A DNA stretch of 25,954 bases from QQUD01 sp039029915 (GTDB lineage Bacteria > Chloroflexota > Anaerolineae > Promineifilales > Promineifilaceae): NCBI GenBank assembly GCA_039029915.1, contig JBCCFD010000054.1, positions 1 to 25,954 of the forward strand, written 5' to 3'. Each line of letters starts with the position of its first letter. Position 1 is the first letter of the stretch. The notes beneath the pieces are model-generated. The model made no database searches, was not told where the DNA came from, and worked only from the letters and a program-made list of their open reading frames with translations. The position numbers were made by a program, and so were the translations under genes. Of this stretch, positions 24,734-25,954 are shown piece after piece.

Positions 24734-25783
24734 TTAACAACCAATATACCAACAAGGATTATCACGATTATTATTAAAGCGAATCTCAAAATGAATGTGT
24801 GGACCCGATGAATTCCCAGTATTTCCTGACGCACCAATCACATTCCCTTGATTGACAATTTGCCCAGGCACGACATTAATTCCGCTTAGATGCGCATAAA
24901 AAGTTTCAAACCCATTGCCGTGGTTAACAACAATCAAATTACCATAGCCAAAATTATTCCAACCCGCAAAAGTCACTGTTCCTGTATCTGAAGCAAAAAC
25001 AGCTGAGCCCTCAACCAAAGCAATATCAAGACCGGGATGCCCAAACCAAAAGAATTGGGTGTAATTTCGCGAATTAACCGGAAAAACATAGGTTCCAGTA
25101 CCAACAATAATCGGCGTAACGCCGCTACCTTCGCTTGAAGTGCCGCCAACTGATGATAAATCCGGCGGTGTCCAAACAAACAGTTCCCTAACGGCCCCGG
25201 GAACCACAATCTGAGTTTCTGGCTCTAATCGGTACGGGAAAGATAAGTTATTATCTTCATAAGCCACAATCTCTTCAATCGGAATACCATACCGCAGCTG
25301 TAAATCCTCAATAGATTCACCTGGCTGAACCGTATGAAGCACGCCATCAATTGGTAAGATAATCAGGTCCGTGCCGATCTGGAGCAAGCTCGACTCTTCG
25401 CTGAGCTGCGGGTTACCGCCTAATATTGTTTCAGGTGAAATATTAAACCGGTCAGCAATGATATTTGGCGTATCGCCGCGCACAACCGTATAGGTCACAA
25501 ACTGATGTAACGGGGTGCTATTTTCAAAGGTAAGCGGATTAAGATCAGGGGATAATCCAGTATCATTTAAAACAGGAATATCTTCTAGGATTTGGTTTTC
25601 TTGTGCTGTCGGCTCGTTCGCATTTTGATTGTTCACCGATGGTTCATCTTGGTTGACTAACTCAACTGTACTGCCATTTGCGGTAAACGGCCGTTGTCCC
25701 CAAAGACTAAATAATAGCAGCAAGCCAATGATGGCAAACAGCAATACCTTTTGATTGTTTTCAATCTGCTGACGTAAATTCAT
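24734..25783 (-). CDS. Membrane-anchored LysM + M23 metallopeptidase
   Basis: 349 residues. A single hydrophobic segment (about 13-29) anchors the protein, and an Asn/Glu/Gln-rich linker follows. Two LysM-like repeats lie at about 96-142 (YTVVRGDTPNIIADRF) and 149-196 (HTVQPGESIEDLQLRYG), and an M23 domain covers about 230-345. Zinc ligands by homology are His249 and Asp253 in HPGLDIA and His331 in PHIHFE, with His298 in YAHL and His329 assisting catalysis. All are present, so the enzyme is probably active as a peptidoglycan endopeptidase. It ends in Cys. A second, upstream M23 gene lies only 21 bp away and its tail is similar, which suggests tandem duplication. Confidence 0.93.
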   Translation of the reverse strand: MNLRQQIENNQKVLLFAIIGLLLLFSLWGQRPFTANGSTVELVNQDEPSVNNQNANEPTAQENQILEDIPVLNDTGLSPDLNPLTFENSTPLHQFVTYTVVRGDTPNIIADRFNISPETILGGNPQLSEESSLLQIGTDLIILPIDGVLHTVQPGESIEDLQLRYGIPIEEIVAYEDNNLSFPYRLEPETQIVVPGAVRELFVWTPPDLSSVGGTSSEGSGVTPIIVGTGTYVFPVNSRNYTQFFWFGHPGLDIALVEGSAVFASDTGTVTFAGWNNFGYGNLIVVNHGNGFETFYAHLSGINVVPGQIVNQGNVIGASGNTGNSSGPHIHFEIRFNNNRDNPCWYIGC

Positions 25784-25804
25784 AAAAATGTGGTATTGGA
25801 ATTG

Positions 25805-25954
25805 CTAGCAGCTTTGAACCGCCCCGCCCAAATAAAAGAGGGGATCATCCCGAAAATCGTTAAGACGAATTTCAAAATGCAAATGAGGGCCACTGGAACG
25901 GCCTGTATTTCCCGTCAGACCACTTGGAAATCGGCATCTGGCTGGTAACTGACA
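25805..25954 (-). CDS. M23 peptidase C-terminus, cut by window edge
   Basis: The minus frame is open from the window edge to TAG at 25805-25807 and encodes the last 49 residues of a protein. It contains SGLTGNTGRSSGPHLHFEIR, the conserved M23 end with the HxH zinc/catalytic pair, and finishes in AVQSC. The following M23 gene has a matching SGNTGNSSGPHIHFEIR tail. This is the first visible gene of the operon. It was not large enough to judge other domains. Confidence 0.8.
   Translation of the reverse strand, partial: CQLPARCRFPSGLTGNTGRSSGPHLHFEIRLNDFRDDPLFYLGGAVQSC

Larger units (their letters stand above)
973..25694. repeat. Dispersed palindrome ACGGCCGT (often AAACGGCCGTTT), about 43 copies
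   Basis: Counted by eye across the window, all within coding sequence. Examples are 973-980, near 1315, 2727, 5513, 6953, 8393, 11753, 14137, 16373, 17958, 20793, 22871, 24551 and 25687-25694. All three codon frames are used, giving TAV, NGR or RPF in unrelated proteins. One-mismatch variants (ACGGTCGT, ACGACCGT) occur near 8248, 8634, 16318, 18286 and 20349. A random octamer of this kind would be expected less than once. Confidence 0.9.

Overview
The window looks like a chromosomal segment from an uncultured or little-studied environmental bacterium of moderate GC content. The mix of a short NRPS assembly line, GT87, Pr6Pr, LysM/M23 and YceI genes, together with a very frequent genome-style palindrome (ACGGCCGT), suggests a Chloroflexota (Anaerolineae-like) member. 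That placement is an inference from gene content and style, not from a marker gene. No rRNA, tRNA, transposase or CRISPR array was seen.

Layout. (1) 1-13378, plus strand, is a biosynthetic gene cluster. It holds the 3' part of an SGNH-hydrolase-like gene, three consecutive NRPS genes (C-A-PCP, C-A-PCP, C-A-PCP-TE) and a small four-helix membrane protein joined to the last NRPS. The order of the proteins is supported by alternating acidic and basic termini that look like docking tails, and by the single terminal thioesterase. (2) 13379-13724 is a non-coding stretch with tandem repeats, hairpins and a dispersed 51-bp repeat. (3) 13725-18448 is a mixed block: an Lrp/AsnC regulator divergent from a conserved gene of unknown function, a GT87 membrane glycosyltransferase, an SMP-30/gluconolactonase-like protein, a Pr6Pr membrane protein, and thpR on the minus strand. 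(4) 18449-22077 carries Leloir-pathway genes galT-galK and then galE, with a striking inverted repeat upstream of galT. (5) 22196-25954, minus strand, is an envelope operon: two tandem M23 peptidases (the first cut by the window edge), an LtaS/sulfatase-like membrane enzyme and a YceI lipoprotein.

Most interesting element. The first NRPS has an adenylation domain whose specificity residues read DLTKIGEVGK, one residue away from the classical Asn code DLTKLGEVGK. Between core motifs A8 and A9 it is interrupted by about 335 residues of a complete PP-loop ATP pyrophosphatase (AANH superfamily). The insert has an N-terminal CxxC...CxxC ribbon, the SGGKDS P-loop, and a further CxxC plus a distal Cys. 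PP-loop enzymes of this type activate a carbonyl oxygen with ATP and replace it with sulfur or nitrogen. The fusion therefore suggests on-line conversion of an Asn-type amide (thioamide, amidine or nitrile) during nonribosomal peptide assembly. I know of methyltransferase, oxidase and ketoreductase insertions in A domains, but I do not recall a characterised PP-loop insertion.

A second genome-scale signal is the octamer ACGGCCGT. It occurs about 43 times by eye, read in all three codon frames (TAV, NGR, RPF) and on both gene orientations, reminiscent of the cyanobacterial HIP1 palindrome.
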